Shown here piece after piece: positions 20,649 through 30,140 of a stretch of 64,000 nt of DNA. The notes under the pieces are model-generated. The model searched no databases and had not been told where the DNA came from. It saw only the letters and a program-made list of their open reading frames with translations. Both the position numbers and the translations under genes were made by a program. Where the stretch lies: NCBI GenBank assembly GCA_913050325.1, contig CAJWZP010000004.1, positions 62,001-126,000 on the forward strand, written 5' to 3'. This stretch comes from an uncultured bacterium (lineage in GTDB: Bacteria > Desulfobacterota_D > UBA1144). Positions within the stretch are counted from its first letter, which is position 1. Every line of letters starts with the position of its first letter.

Positions 20649-21097
20649 TATGCAAAATTAATATTTTCAATTTGTTTTAACTTGTTAAGCCTATTGTCAT
20701 GCCTTCCGCCTTCATAGTCAGATGTAAGCCAAAGCTCAACAATATTTTTTGCAACGTCAACACTAACAAATTTAGAACCAATTGTAATCATGTTTGAATC
20801 ATTATGTGCACGAGACAGAGTTGCTGTATTAACATCATTTGCAATTACTGCTCTAACATTTGGAAATTTATTTGCAACAATATTCATTCCACATCCTGAT
20901 GCACAAACTAATATTCCTCTTTCAAAATGTCCCTGTGATACCTTAATAGAAACCTCTGAAGCAGAGTCAGGATAATCACATGCATCCTCACTAAAAGATC
21001 CAAAATCTTTTACCTCAAAACCAAGTTTGCTTATATAAGTCTTTAATTCTTCTTTAAGAGAAAATCCTCTATGGTCACAACCTATAGCTACTTTCAT
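20648..21097 (-). CDS. rpiB: Ribose-5-phosphate isomerase B
   Basis: Interconverts ribose-5-phosphate and ribulose-5-phosphate (pentose phosphate pathway), 149 aa. Motifs include IGCDHRGFSLK at the N-terminus and the catalytic-cysteine loop CASGCGMNIVANK. The C-terminal GGRHDNRLNK is typical. It sits 2 bases after fabF, at the end of the rpmF-fab run. Confidence 0.93.
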   Translation of the reverse strand: MKVAIGCDHRGFSLKEELKTYISKLGFEVKDFGSFSEDACDYPDSASEVSIKVSQGHFERGILVCASGCGMNIVANKFPNVRAVIANDVNTATLSRAHNDSNMITIGSKFVSVDVAKNIVELWLTSDYEGGRHDNRLNKLKQIENINFA

Positions 21098-21099
21098 AA

Positions 21100-22335
21100 T
21101 TATCCTTCAAATTTTTTGAATATAAGTGTACAGTTTGTACCCCCAAATCCAAATGAATTACTTAAAGCAATCTTCATATTCGAATCTACTGCTGAATGAG
21201 GTATGTAATTTAAATCACACCCCTCTTGTGGATTATCTAGATTAATTGTGGGAGGAGCTATTCCTTCATCAAGAGCTAAGGATGTAATTCCAGCTTCTAA
21301 TCCTCCTGCAGCGCCTAATAAATGACCAGTTATAGATTTAGTTGAGCTTACAAGTAATTTATCAGAATGATTTCCAAAGACTCGTTTAATAGCATTAGTT
21401 TCATTTATATCATTTTGCTGAGTTGATGTACCATGTGCGTTAATGTAATCCACCTGATTAGGATTGATGCCAGAATTTTTTAATGCCATTTCCATACATA
21501 TTACTGGGCCATCTATTGATGGAGACGTTATATGATGAGCATCACCACTCATACCAGAACCTAAAAGTTCTGCGTAAATTTTTGCACCTCTTTTTTTTGC
21601 GTGTTCTAATTCTTCTAAAACAATAAGCCCAGAACCTTCAGCCATTACAAATCCATCTCTATCATTGTCAAAGGGTCTTGAAGCTTTTTTAGGATCATCA
21701 TTTCTTGTTGAAATAGCTCTCATTACATTGAAACCAGATATAGCTACATGAACCAATGGAGCTTCGGCACCTCCTGAAACCATAGCAATGGCATCACCTC
21801 TTTGAATATTCATTGCGGCATACGCAATTGCATGGGCACCTGCGGCACAAGCAGTAGCTGTCGCACAATTAGGCCCTTTCAATTGATTAAAAATTGATAC
21901 ATATCCAGCCGCCATATTAGGTACCATGGAAGGTACAAAAAAAGGAGAAACTCTTGATGGACCCTTCTCTCTGTAAGCTATTACATTGTCCACAAAAGTT
22001 TGAATTCCACCAATCCCCGATCCAATATAAGATCCAATAAGATGTTCATTCTCTTTTGTAATTTCTAGACCTGAATCTTTAAGGGCCAATACAGCTGCTG
22101 CAGCAGCATAAGTAATAAAAACATCACTTCTTCTGGCTTCCTTTGCATCCATAAAATCTTCTGCATTAAAATGTTCAGCAATTTCGCCACCAAACTTTGT
22201 TTTAAGATCAGTATTATCTACTCTTTTTAAAAAATCTATTCCAGAAATTCCTTCTTTAACTTTCGGCCATATCTCATCCTTCCCTACTCCTAAAGAAGAA
22301 ACCATCCCAATTCCTGTAATAACAACTCTTTTCAT
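21100..22335 (-). CDS. fabF: Beta-ketoacyl-ACP synthase II
   Basis: Condensing enzyme of type II fatty-acid elongation, 411 aa. Catalytic triad: Cys in TATACAAGAHAI, His in NAHGTSTQQND and His in SITGHLLGAAG. The end motif NSFGFGGTNCTLIF is conserved. The start directly abuts the acpP stop. It follows the order fabD-fabG-acpP-fabF. Confidence 0.96.
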   Translation of the reverse strand: MKRVVITGIGMVSSLGVGKDEIWPKVKEGISGIDFLKRVDNTDLKTKFGGEIAEHFNAEDFMDAKEARRSDVFITYAAAAAVLALKDSGLEITKENEHLIGSYIGSGIGGIQTFVDNVIAYREKGPSRVSPFFVPSMVPNMAAGYVSIFNQLKGPNCATATACAAGAHAIAYAAMNIQRGDAIAMVSGGAEAPLVHVAISGFNVMRAISTRNDDPKKASRPFDNDRDGFVMAEGSGLIVLEELEHAKKRGAKIYAELLGSGMSGDAHHITSPSIDGPVICMEMALKNSGINPNQVDYINAHGTSTQQNDINETNAIKRVFGNHSDKLLVSSTKSITGHLLGAAGGLEAGITSLALDEGIAPPTINLDNPQEGCDLNYIPHSAVDSNMKIALSNSFGFGGTNCTLIFKKFEG

Positions 22336-22575
22336 TTATTTCTTATTTTGAACGATGTAGTCTACAGCATCACTAACTTTAAGAATTTTTTCTGCATCCT
22401 CATCGGCAATTTCTACTCCAAACTCATCTTCCATGCTCATTATTAGCTCAACTAAGTCTAATGAATCAGCACCCAAATCATCAATAAAATGAGAATCTAA
22501 GTTAACATCGCCTTCAGACTTCCCTAATTGAACAGCTATCATAGCTATAACTTTAGATTTAATTTCTTCGGACAT
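22336..22575 (-). CDS. acpP: Acyl carrier protein
   Basis: Acidic 79-aa carrier of acyl chains in fatty-acid synthesis. The phosphopantetheine-attachment serine is in [16 protein letters not shown] strong AAGGAGGAA ribosome site precedes the ATG. It lies between fabG and fabF. Confidence 0.97.
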   Translation of the reverse strand: MSEEIKSKVIAMIAVQLGKSEGDVNLDSHFIDDLGADSLDLVELIMSMEDEFGVEIADEDAEKILKVSDAVDYIVQNKK

Positions 22576-22586
22576 CTAATTCCTCC

Positions 22587-23333
22587 TTATGTGTATAAAC
22601 CACCGTTAATCTTAAGTACTTCACCTGTAATATATGATGAATCATCTGAAGCTAAAAACAATACAGTTTTTGCAACATCCTCTGGGGTTCCAAATTTAGA
22701 TAATGGTATCATCTCCATATATTTTTTTTTAATAGCATCAGGTAAAACATCAGTAATATCTGTCTCTATAAAACCAGGACTTACAGCATTAACATTAATA
22801 TTCTTAGAACCTAACTCTTTTGCTAAGGATTTTGTAAAACCAAAGATCGCTGACTTTGTAGCAGCGTAATTCGCTTGGCCTGGATTACCCATTTCTGCTA
22901 CAACTGATGTTATAGAGATAATCTTACCGTATTTATTTTTCACCATAGATCTAACAACATTTTTAGTACAATTAAAGATTCCCTTTGAGTTAACATTAAA
23001 AACATCATCCCACTGAGATTCTTTCATTCTCATAAACAAAGAATCCCTGGTTATTCCGGCATTATTTATTAAAATATCGATTTTATCATACTTTTCTAAT
23101 ATATAATTTATTTTTTCCTCAGTTATGTCATGATTTGAAATATCAAATTTTATTGCTTCAAACTTACCAACTGGGTTGATTTCTTTTAGATGATTTATTA
23201 CTTCGCTTGCAGATTCATCTGAATTTGTATAATTAATTACAACGTTTGCATTATTTTTTGCAAACTCTATTGCAACAGCCTTACCTATACCCCTAGATCC
23301 ACCAGTTACTAAAACAATTTTATTTTCAAACAT
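22587..23333 (-). CDS. fabG: 3-oxoacyl-ACP reductase
   Basis: NADPH-dependent reductase of the short-chain dehydrogenase family, 248 aa. Cofactor motif TGGSRGIGKAVA is near residue 8; the active site Ser-Tyr-Lys lies in SITSVVAE and NYAATKSAI. NNAGIT is present. It starts directly at the fabD stop, consistent with one operon. Confidence 0.95.
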   Translation of the reverse strand: MFENKIVLVTGGSRGIGKAVAIEFAKNNANVVINYTNSDESASEVINHLKEINPVGKFEAIKFDISNHDITEEKINYILEKYDKIDILINNAGITRDSLFMRMKESQWDDVFNVNSKGIFNCTKNVVRSMVKNKYGKIISITSVVAEMGNPGQANYAATKSAIFGFTKSLAKELGSKNINVNAVSPGFIETDITDVLPDAIKKKYMEMIPLSKFGTPEDVAKTVLFLASDDSSYITGEVLKINGGLYT

Positions 23334-24248
23334 TTAAATTTTTTCCAAATCAGCCTTTTCAGAGAAATTAGAAACACTACAGTTTTTTGAAATTCTTTTT
23401 ATTAAACCAGACAATACATTTTTTGGGCCAACCTCTAAAAATTGATTAACACCTAAATTATTATTTAAATAATTAATTGATTGATGCCATAGAACAGGAC
23501 TTGTTAATTGATCCAACAAAAGATTCTTTATTTTTAATTTATCATTAAACATTTTAGCATCAAAGTTTGTTATCATAGGAATTTTAAAATCTAAAAAATT
23601 TATTTTATCCAAAACATTTCTCATCTGTTCAACTGCTGAGGACATTAGTTTAGAATGAAAAGGAGCGCTTACATCTAAAAGAACAACTCTTTTTGCTCCT
23701 GCTTTTTTTGCTAATTCCGCTGCTTTTTCAACTGCGAATTTAACCCCAGAAATCACTACCTGACCGATACTATTATAATTTGCAGGAGAAACATGAGCAT
23801 CTTTTGTTGAAGCATCTCTACAAATTTGATTTACATCTTCATCTGCCAATCCTAAAACAGCAGCCATTCCCCCAACTCCAACAGGTACCGCTTGTTGGGT
23901 AAATTCGCCTCTTTTACGAACTGCCCATATAGCATCATCAAATTGTATTGACCCGGATGCAACCAGCGCAGAATACTCTCCAAGACTATGTCCGGCAACA
24001 TATGAGGGACTAATATTTTTTTCAGATTTTAAAACCTCATTCGCAGCCGTACTAACAGTGAGAATAGCTGGTTGAGCATTAACTGTTAAATGAACTTCAT
24101 CACTTTCAAAACAAAGCTTTTTCATATCTAAAGATAATTTATCACTAGCTTTTTCGAATATTTCTCGAGCAATTTTAAAATTATCATATAAATCCTTTCC
24201 CATCCCAACATATTGAGAACCCTGGCCAGGAAAAACTAAAGCTAACAA
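23334..24248 (-). CDS. fabD: Malonyl-CoA:ACP transacylase
   Basis: Loads malonyl groups onto acyl carrier protein, 304 aa. N-terminal FPGQGSQYVGMGKD, nucleophile motif GHSLGEYSAL, and catalytic His in DVSAPFHSKLM. It follows rpmF by 24 bases. The usual plsX and fabH between rpmF and fabD are absent from this cluster. Confidence 0.95.
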   Translation of the reverse strand: MLALVFPGQGSQYVGMGKDLYDNFKIAREIFEKASDKLSLDMKKLCFESDEVHLTVNAQPAILTVSTAANEVLKSEKNISPSYVAGHSLGEYSALVASGSIQFDDAIWAVRKRGEFTQQAVPVGVGGMAAVLGLADEDVNQICRDASTKDAHVSPANYNSIGQVVISGVKFAVEKAAELAKKAGAKRVVLLDVSAPFHSKLMSSAVEQMRNVLDKINFLDFKIPMITNFDAKMFNDKLKIKNLLLDQLTSPVLWHQSINYLNNNLGVNQFLEVGPKNVLSGLIKRISKNCSVSNFSEKADLEKI

Positions 24249-24272
24249 TTTAAAACTCCAATATACATAAAT

Positions 24273-24437
24273 TTATGATTTTCTAGATTCTTGAAATTCC
24301 TCAATTGATGAATATCTGTGAGAAACTTTAAGTTCACCAGATTTTTTATTCAAAGAAACACCTGGAAGTTTCATTCCTTGATGATTTCTTCTTTTACCTA
24401 TTTTAGACTTAGATTTCTTTCTTTTTGGTACTGCCAT
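24273..24437 (-). CDS. rpmF: 50S ribosomal protein L32
   Basis: 54-aa basic ribosomal protein. It begins MAVPKRKKSKSKIGKRR and continues with NHQGMKLPG, the L32 signature. No zinc cysteines are present. AAGGA lies before the ATG, and a good promoter (TTGTAA, 16 bases, TATAAT) lies at 24461-24488. L32 next to fatty-acid genes is a widespread arrangement. Confidence 0.95.
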   Translation of the reverse strand: MAVPKRKKSKSKIGKRRNHQGMKLPGVSLNKKSGELKVSHRYSSIEEFQESRKS

Positions 24438-24460
24438 AATAAAATCCTTATTTACCCACT

Positions 24461-24488
24461 ATTATATGATATAAATTTTTTTTTACAA
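24461..24488 (-). promoter_or_regulatory. Promoter of the rpmF-fab operon
   Basis: Minus strand TTGTAA (24488-24483), 16-base spacer, perfect TATAAT (24466-24461). The expected start is around 24455, giving a short leader containing AAGGA before the rpmF ATG at 24437. It probably drives rpmF, fabD, fabG, acpP, fabF and perhaps rpiB. Confidence 0.55.
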
Positions 24489-24501
24489 TAAAATAAAAAA
24501 T

Positions 24502-25956
24502 TCATTCAGAAATAAGGTTTTTTGTATAATCATGATAAGGATTATTTATTATTTTATTTAATGGTCCAGATTCTAATATTTCACCCTCTTTTAGTACATG
24601 AACCGAGTCACATATACTTTTTATAAAATGTATATCATGTGAAATAGCTAAGATTGATAAATTGAGTTGATTTCTTAAATCATTTATTATGTCAATAATT
24701 TCATCCTGTATTTTTAAATCTAAAGATGAAATAGGCTCATCTAGGATTAAAAACTCTGGATCCCACAGTAAAGCTTTTAGAATTAGTACTCTTTGCCTTT
24801 GTCCACCACTTATATCCATGGGATATGAATTTAGAATATCTTTTTGTAAATTTAATCTTTCTAATAAATCTTTTAATTTATATTCAAATTTATTTTCATC
24901 AATCTTTATCAAATTTTTTAAGTCAATAAGACTTTTATAAATTTTTCTTTTAGGATTTAGAGTTCCTAATAAATCCTGCTGAACTTGTTGAACTTTTTTA
25001 GAATATTCAAAATAAGAGTAAGAATTAATATTTTTATTAAAAACTTTAATATCTCCATGAAAGTTTTTATATAATTTAATTAGAATCTTTGCTAGTGTAG
25101 ATTTTCCTGAACCACTGAGTCCTATAAGACCTACACAAGAATCTTTATTCATCTCAAAGTTTATATTTTTTAATATATGCTTTTCACCAATATAAAAATT
25201 TAAAGAATTTATTTCAATTAATTTATTTAAATTTATAGGTTTTAAATTTTTTTTCTCTAATTTTTTCTTTGGATATAAAGTATTTTTATCTACTAATCTA
25301 ATTGTTTTATTCTTAACTTCATAAATAAAATCACAAAAACTATCAGCAATATTGAGATTGTGAGTAACTAAAAGAATTCCTATATTTCGTGTTGCTACTA
25401 AATTATTTAATAGTTGTAAAATTTTTTTTTCATTCAAGGTATCAAGCGATGAAGTTGCTTCATCAGCAATTATTAGTTTTGGATTATTTTGAATCGCTAG
25501 AGCTATAAGTATTCTTTGAGCCATTCCGCCACTCAATTGATGTGGATATAAATTTAAAATATTTTTTGTATTATCAAGCCCAACCTCAAGTAAAAGATCT
25601 TTAATCTTTTTCTTAATTTCATCTTTTCTAATTAATATATTTTCATTAATTAAAAAATGCTTTTCAACTTTTATAGTAGGATTTAAACTGGATAAAGGTT
25701 CTTGGGGGATATAACTTACATTTTGCTGCATATTACTAATCGATAGATTATCAATTTTAAAATTTAAATAATTTTTTGATGCTTTATATTCATGTTCAGA
25801 ATCTAAAATGCACATTGCAAATAATGATTTGCCCGCACCACTTTCTCCAATTAAACCAATTTTTGCAACTTCTTTAATATTGATTGATACATTCGATAAT
25901 ATTTCTTTATCATTTATTTGTACATTTAATTTATCGATTTCTAAGAAGCTACTCAT
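24502..25956 (-). CDS. Fused two-domain ABC ATPase, oligopeptide-transporter type
   Basis: Tandem ATPase of the YejF/DppD-DppF type, about 484 aa, expected on the inner face of the cytoplasmic membrane. First domain: Walker A GESGAGKS, signature LSGGMAQR, Walker B LIIADEATS. Second domain: GLSGSGKS, ISGGQRQR and LILDEPISSLD. I place the start at the ATG at 25956; a TTG five codons upstream is less likely. Permease and binding-protein genes are not adjacent, so its substrate cannot be named; peptide or nickel uptake are the usual roles. Confidence 0.88.
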   Translation of the reverse strand: MSSFLEIDKLNVQINDKEILSNVSINIKEVAKIGLIGESGAGKSLFAMCILDSEHEYKASKNYLNFKIDNLSISNMQQNVSYIPQEPLSSLNPTIKVEKHFLINENILIRKDEIKKKIKDLLLEVGLDNTKNILNLYPHQLSGGMAQRILIALAIQNNPKLIIADEATSSLDTLNEKKILQLLNNLVATRNIGILLVTHNLNIADSFCDFIYEVKNKTIRLVDKNTLYPKKKLEKKNLKPINLNKLIEINSLNFYIGEKHILKNINFEMNKDSCVGLIGLSGSGKSTLAKILIKLYKNFHGDIKVFNKNINSYSYFEYSKKVQQVQQDLLGTLNPKRKIYKSLIDLKNLIKIDENKFEYKLKDLLERLNLQKDILNSYPMDISGGQRQRVLILKALLWDPEFLILDEPISSLDLKIQDEIIDIINDLRNQLNLSILAISHDIHFIKSICDSVHVLKEGEILESGPLNKIINNPYHDYTKNLISE

Positions 25957-25989
25957 TTTATAATCTAACAATCATTATTATTATGAGTG

Positions 25990-25995
25990 TATAAT
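25990..25995 (+). promoter_or_regulatory. -10 element, leaderless start of anchored protein gene
   Basis: Perfect TATAAT followed by 6 bases (CTAAAT) and the ATG at 26002. No Shine-Dalgarno site is seen. Confidence 0.5.
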
Positions 25996-26001
25996 CTAAA
26001 T

Positions 26002-26499
26002 ATGGAAAATAAAATCAAATTATTAATTATTATTATTGTGATACTAACTTCAGGTTTCTTTACTTTCTCATATTTTAAGAATGAAAAAAATAATAAACAA
26101 AATCAAACATTACTAACTCTGAACAAAAATTTAGATGATGAAATTCACTTAAAAAGACAAACTCTTACTAAACTAATTGGGGATTTAGAAACCTCAGATA
26201 TTACTAAAAATGATTTCTTGATTTTATTAAAGAGTATTAATTACAATTTAAAAACTATAAATGATATTAATGAAGAGGAGTTAAATATATTGATTGGGTT
26301 AATAAAAACAGAGAACAAACTCACTTTAGAAGAATTAACAACTAAACTTTCACATGATTTATACATATCAGCAATTAATCAAATATTAGTATCAAGAAAA
26401 AAATGTGAACAAGCAAAAGAAATAGTTAAAAAAATCAAATTTTACAATTCAATAAAAGATGAAGCCGATTATTTGGCATTATCTTGTAAAGGAGAATAA
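26002..26499 (+). CDS. Hypothetical membrane-anchored protein
   Basis: 165 aa from the ATG at 26002. One transmembrane segment near the start (KLLIIIIVILTSGFFTFSYF) is followed by a hydrophilic, probably helical domain that should lie in the periplasm. I recognise no family. The stop is 1 base before the ATG of the TauE-like gene, whose ribosome site (GGAG) lies within its last codons, so the two are co-transcribed. Start choice is supported by the TATAAT 6 bases upstream. Confidence 0.7.
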   Translation: MENKIKLLIIIIVILTSGFFTFSYFKNEKNNKQNQTLLTLNKNLDDEIHLKRQTLTKLIGDLETSDITKNDFLILLKSINYNLKTINDINEEELNILIGLIKTENKLTLEELTTKLSHDLYISAINQILVSRKKCEQAKEIVKKIKFYNSIKDEADYLALSCKGE

Positions 26500-26500
26500 A

Positions 26501-26851
26501 ATGATATCTTATATTTTAATAGGTATTTTAGGTGGTCTTTTAAGTGGATTTATGGGTGTAGGAGGTGGAATAATTATGGTTCCATTTATGGTTTATCTTG
26601 CTGGTTTTTCTCAACACTTAGCTCAGGGAACATCACTTGCAGTCTTAAGTATTCCTGTAATTGCTTTTGGAGCATATCAATATTATATTCAAGGGAATGT
26701 TGATATTAAGGCCGCAATTACCATAGCAATTTTTTTCATAATTGGCATAATGATAAGTTCAAAATTAGTTCATAATTTTAATTCGGAAACATTAAAAACT
26801 TTTTTTGGCTTTTTTATTATATTAGTTGGTATTAAAATGGTAATTAATTAG
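26501..26851 (+). CDS. Half-size TauE/SafE-family membrane protein
   Basis: 116 aa, about four transmembrane helices. The N-terminal GILGGLLSGFMGVGGGIIMVP is the hallmark of the TauE/SafE family of sulfite/organosulfur exporters and related transporters. Typical members have about 250 aa and seven to eight helices built from two such repeats, so this is a half-length form that may work as a dimer. I chose the ATG at 26501 (GGAG 8 bases upstream) over an upstream in-frame start. It overlaps miaA tail-to-tail by 8 bases. Confidence 0.82.
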   Translation: MISYILIGILGGLLSGFMGVGGGIIMVPFMVYLAGFSQHLAQGTSLAVLSIPVIAFGAYQYYIQGNVDIKAAITIAIFFIIGIMISSKLVHNFNSETLKTFFGFFIILVGIKMVIN

Positions 26852-27770
26852 TGATAAATTTTTCGATAAATTTTTCCAAATCTTTATAGCTTTTAAACCA
26901 GTTTAATTCTTTATCTTTTCTAAGCCATGTTAGCTGTCTTTTTGCAAGCCTTCTGGTATTAATTACAATTTTGTTAATTGATTCATCATATGAAGTTTTA
27001 TTATTCAAAAAATCTACTATTTCTTTATATCCTATTGATTTAATTGGTTTTACATTACTACCATATTTATTTAATAAACTTTGAACTTCATTAAGCAAAC
27101 CTTTTTTAACCATAGCTTGAACTCTGTCCTCTATCCTCTTATCTAAAACTTTTTTATCAAAATTGAGAGATGTTTTTATATATTTTATATCATCAAATTT
27201 TTTCCTAATATTTTTTTCAAAATGTTCTGAGGGTTTAGTTTTAGTTGAATAAAAGATTTCTAAATATCTAATAATTCTAGATTTATCATTCTTTGATAAT
27301 TTCTCGCTTAAAGATGGATCAACTTTTATAATTTCCTTATGTAAACTAGCTAATCCAAACTTCTTTATTCTTTCTTCTAATTCATCTCGCAAATCTATAT
27401 TTTTACTAATTCCCTCACTTAATCCATTTAAAAAAACATCAATATAAAGTTGTGTTCCACCACTCACAATAAATAATTTGTTTTTTGAGCTTCTAACAAT
27501 TTTTCTTGATTCATCCATATATTTCCAAGCATCATATTCATCTTTTGGATCAACAATATCAATTAGATGATGAATAATTTTTTTTCTCTGTACTTTATTG
27601 GGTTTACTTGTGCCAATATCAAAATTTTTATAAATTTGCAATGAATCAGCAGATATTATTTCGGCATTGTATTTGGTTGCAATTTTTATGGAATTTTCTG
27701 TTTTATTCGAACAAGTTGGTCCTGTAAGTATTATTACTTTCTTGATATTATATTTCTCTGTAGTTGTCAA
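26844..27770 (-). CDS. miaA: tRNA dimethylallyltransferase
   Basis: Transfers dimethylallyl to A37 of tRNAs reading UNN codons, 308 aa, normal length. P-loop LTGPTCSNKTENS, catalytic-site ISADSLQIYK and GTSKPNKVQ, and the C-terminal TRRLAKRQLTWLRKD are present. Two oddities: the P-loop has Asn where most members have Gly (GPTASGKT), and the only start is a TTG at 27770 lying inside the last codons of pnp. The 23-base overlap with pnp implies coupled translation. Confidence 0.93.
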   Translation of the reverse strand: MTTTEKYNIKKVIILTGPTCSNKTENSIKIATKYNAEIISADSLQIYKNFDIGTSKPNKVQRKKIIHHLIDIVDPKDEYDAWKYMDESRKIVRSSKNKLFIVSGGTQLYIDVFLNGLSEGISKNIDLRDELEERIKKFGLASLHKEIIKVDPSLSEKLSKNDKSRIIRYLEIFYSTKTKPSEHFEKNIRKKFDDIKYIKTSLNFDKKVLDKRIEDRVQAMVKKGLLNEVQSLLNKYGSNVKPIKSIGYKEIVDFLNNKTSYDESINKIVINTRRLAKRQLTWLRKDKELNWFKSYKDLEKFIEKFITN

Positions 27771-29850
27771 TATCTTCGTCTAAAGCTTCTTTTCTGCTTA
27801 ATCTAATTTTTCCATCTCTTTCTTTTGAAATACATTTAACGAGAACCTCGTCACCTTCATTGAGAATATCCGTTACTTGCTTTACTCTTTCTTTAGCTAA
27901 CTCAGAAATATGAATTAAACCATCTAAAGTTGGGCTTAATCCAACTATTGCCCCAAAATCTAGAATTCTTTTTACAGTTCCAACATAAAACTTATCAACC
28001 TCAATTTCTCTTACTATATATGCAATATCCCTTAAAGCATTCTTACAATTTTCTTCATTTAATGAAATAACATTTAGCCTTCCGGTGTCATCAACATCAA
28101 TTTTAACATCATTATCTTCAGTTAATTTTCTTATATTTTTTCCACCTGATCCAATAATATCTTTAATTTTAGAAGGATCTATTTGAATTGTTGTTATTCT
28201 TGGAGCATATGGAGATATATTTTCTTTTTTTGATTCAATAGTTTTAGCCATTTCTGACAATATATGAAGCCTTCCTGCTTTGGCTTGAGTTAGAGCTGAT
28301 GTCATTAACTCTTTGCTAATTCCTTTAATCTTTATATCCATTTGTAATGCTGTTAGACCATCAGAGGTACCACATACCTTAAAATCCATATCACCTAAGT
28401 GGTCTTCATCCCCCAAAATATCTGATAATATTATAGAATTATCAGCTTCTTTAATTAATCCCATAGCTATTCCTGCAACAGGTGATTTAACTGGTACGCC
28501 TGCATCCATTAATGACAGTGAAGAGCCACATACAGTAGCCATAGATGATGAACCGTTAGATTCAAGAATATCAGACACGATTCTAAGAGTATATGGAAAA
28601 TCATCTTTATCAGGCAAAATAGCATTAACAGCTCTTTTGGCTAATTCACCATGTCCAATCTCCCTTCTTCCGGTACCAAGCCTGTTTGAAACTTCTCCTA
28701 CACTGAACGGTGGAAAATTGTAATGAAGCATAAAACTCTTTTTTTCTTCTCCCATTAAAGTGTCGACTCTTTGTTGATCATCCTTACTTCCTAAAGTACA
28801 CGCAACCAAAGCTTGGGTTTCACCTCTAGTGAAAACAGCGGAACCATGAGCTCGCGGTAAAAGTCCAATTTCAGAGGAAATTGGGCGAATTTCATCAAAG
28901 TTTCTGCCATCAATCCTTGTTTTATCGTCAAACATCATTTTTCTAACATAGGATTTTTTTAAAGAATCAAAAATTTCTTTTAATTGTTTTTCATTAAAAT
29001 CATCTCTTGTACTAAATTCTGAATAAGCTTTTTTATAAAGCTCACTTGATTTCAGCCCACGTTCTTGTTTAAGTTTAATTCTGATGACTTCATTAAGCTC
29101 TGAAGAAACCATTGACTCAACTTCATCATGAAATTCTTGGTCTATATTTTTTAATGGAACTTCTCTTTTTGGATTTTCATCCGTAATTAGTTCTTTCTGT
29201 AATTCAATTATTTCTTTTATTTTTTCATGACCAAATATCAAAGCATCAATCACTTCATCTTCAGGCACAATATCCGCGCCACCCTCAACCATTAAAATAG
29301 CATCAGAACTACCCGCAATAATGAAATTTAAATCCGCATTTTCAATCTCTTCATATGAAGGATTACAAATTAATTGATTATCAACTCTGACAACTCTTAC
29401 TCCAGCAAGTGGACCATCAAAAGGTATATCAGAAACAGTTAACGCTGCAGATGCAGCAGTTATCGATAAAACATCTGGTGGATTAACATCATCTGCGGAA
29501 TAGACAGAAATTATAACTTGTGTTGGAAAATTATAATCTTTAGGGAACATAGGTCTTAGCGGCCTATCAATAAGTCTTGATATTAATGTTTCCATTTCAC
29601 CAGGTCTACCCTCTCTTTTAAAATAACCACCTGGAATTTTACCTGCCGCAAAAGCTTTCTCCTGATAATTAACAGTAAGCGGTAAAAAATTGTCATCGAC
29701 GGGATCTTTAGAGCTTACTACTGTAGCGAGAACTTGAGTATCACCTATCTGAGCAAATATTGAACCATCTGATTGCTTAGCTAACTTTCCAGTTTCTAAA
29801 GAAATGGATTTACCATCAATATCTTTTGTTACTTTTTTATATGAAACCAT
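27748..29850 (-). CDS. pnp: Polyribonucleotide nucleotidyltransferase (PNPase)
   Basis: Phosphorolytic 3'-5' exoribonuclease of the RNA degradosome, 700 aa. Two RNase PH domains (KIPGGYFKREGRPG; FTRGETQALVACTLGS), a KH domain (IIGSGGKNIRKLTE) and an S1 domain (VGTVKRILDFGAIVGL). It follows rpsO by 5 bases, the classic rpsO-pnp pair, and overlaps miaA. Confidence 0.97.
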   Translation of the reverse strand: MVSYKKVTKDIDGKSISLETGKLAKQSDGSIFAQIGDTQVLATVVSSKDPVDDNFLPLTVNYQEKAFAAGKIPGGYFKREGRPGEMETLISRLIDRPLRPMFPKDYNFPTQVIISVYSADDVNPPDVLSITAASAALTVSDIPFDGPLAGVRVVRVDNQLICNPSYEEIENADLNFIIAGSSDAILMVEGGADIVPEDEVIDALIFGHEKIKEIIELQKELITDENPKREVPLKNIDQEFHDEVESMVSSELNEVIRIKLKQERGLKSSELYKKAYSEFSTRDDFNEKQLKEIFDSLKKSYVRKMMFDDKTRIDGRNFDEIRPISSEIGLLPRAHGSAVFTRGETQALVACTLGSKDDQQRVDTLMGEEKKSFMLHYNFPPFSVGEVSNRLGTGRREIGHGELAKRAVNAILPDKDDFPYTLRIVSDILESNGSSSMATVCGSSLSLMDAGVPVKSPVAGIAMGLIKEADNSIILSDILGDEDHLGDMDFKVCGTSDGLTALQMDIKIKGISKELMTSALTQAKAGRLHILSEMAKTIESKKENISPYAPRITTIQIDPSKIKDIIGSGGKNIRKLTEDNDVKIDVDDTGRLNVISLNEENCKNALRDIAYIVREIEVDKFYVGTVKRILDFGAIVGLSPTLDGLIHISELAKERVKQVTDILNEGDEVLVKCISKERDGKIRLSRKEALDEDIDNYREI

Positions 29851-29855
29851 CTAAT

Positions 29856-30116
29856 TTACTTTCTTAATCCAAGTTTTGCTAAAATTTCAGAATATGAATT
29901 TAAATTTTTTCTTTTTATATAGGATAATAACTTTCTTCTTCTTTCTATCATCAATAACAAACCCCTTCTAGAAGAATTATCTTTTTTAAATTTCTGAACA
30001 TGTTTAGTTAGAATTTCAATCTTTTTGGTCAGAATAGCTATTTGAACTTTACTAGAACCAGTATCTCCAGTTTTTTCAGCAAACTGATTTATCACTTCTT
30101 GTTTATCTATATTCAA
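29856..30116 (-). CDS. rpsO: 30S ribosomal protein S15
   Basis: Small-subunit protein of 86 aa that binds 16S rRNA. The DTGSSKVQIAIL motif and the terminal basic RRRKLLSYIKRKN block are typical. The start appears to be TTG at 30116, with GAGG 6 bases upstream. The gene is preceded by an AT-only 9-bp hairpin at 30141-30162. Confidence 0.96.
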   Translation of the reverse strand: MNIDKQEVINQFAEKTGDTGSSKVQIAILTKKIEILTKHVQKFKKDNSSRRGLLLMIERRRKLLSYIKRKNLNSYSEILAKLGLRK

Positions 30117-30140
30117 TAAAAACCTCTAAAAAATAATAGC

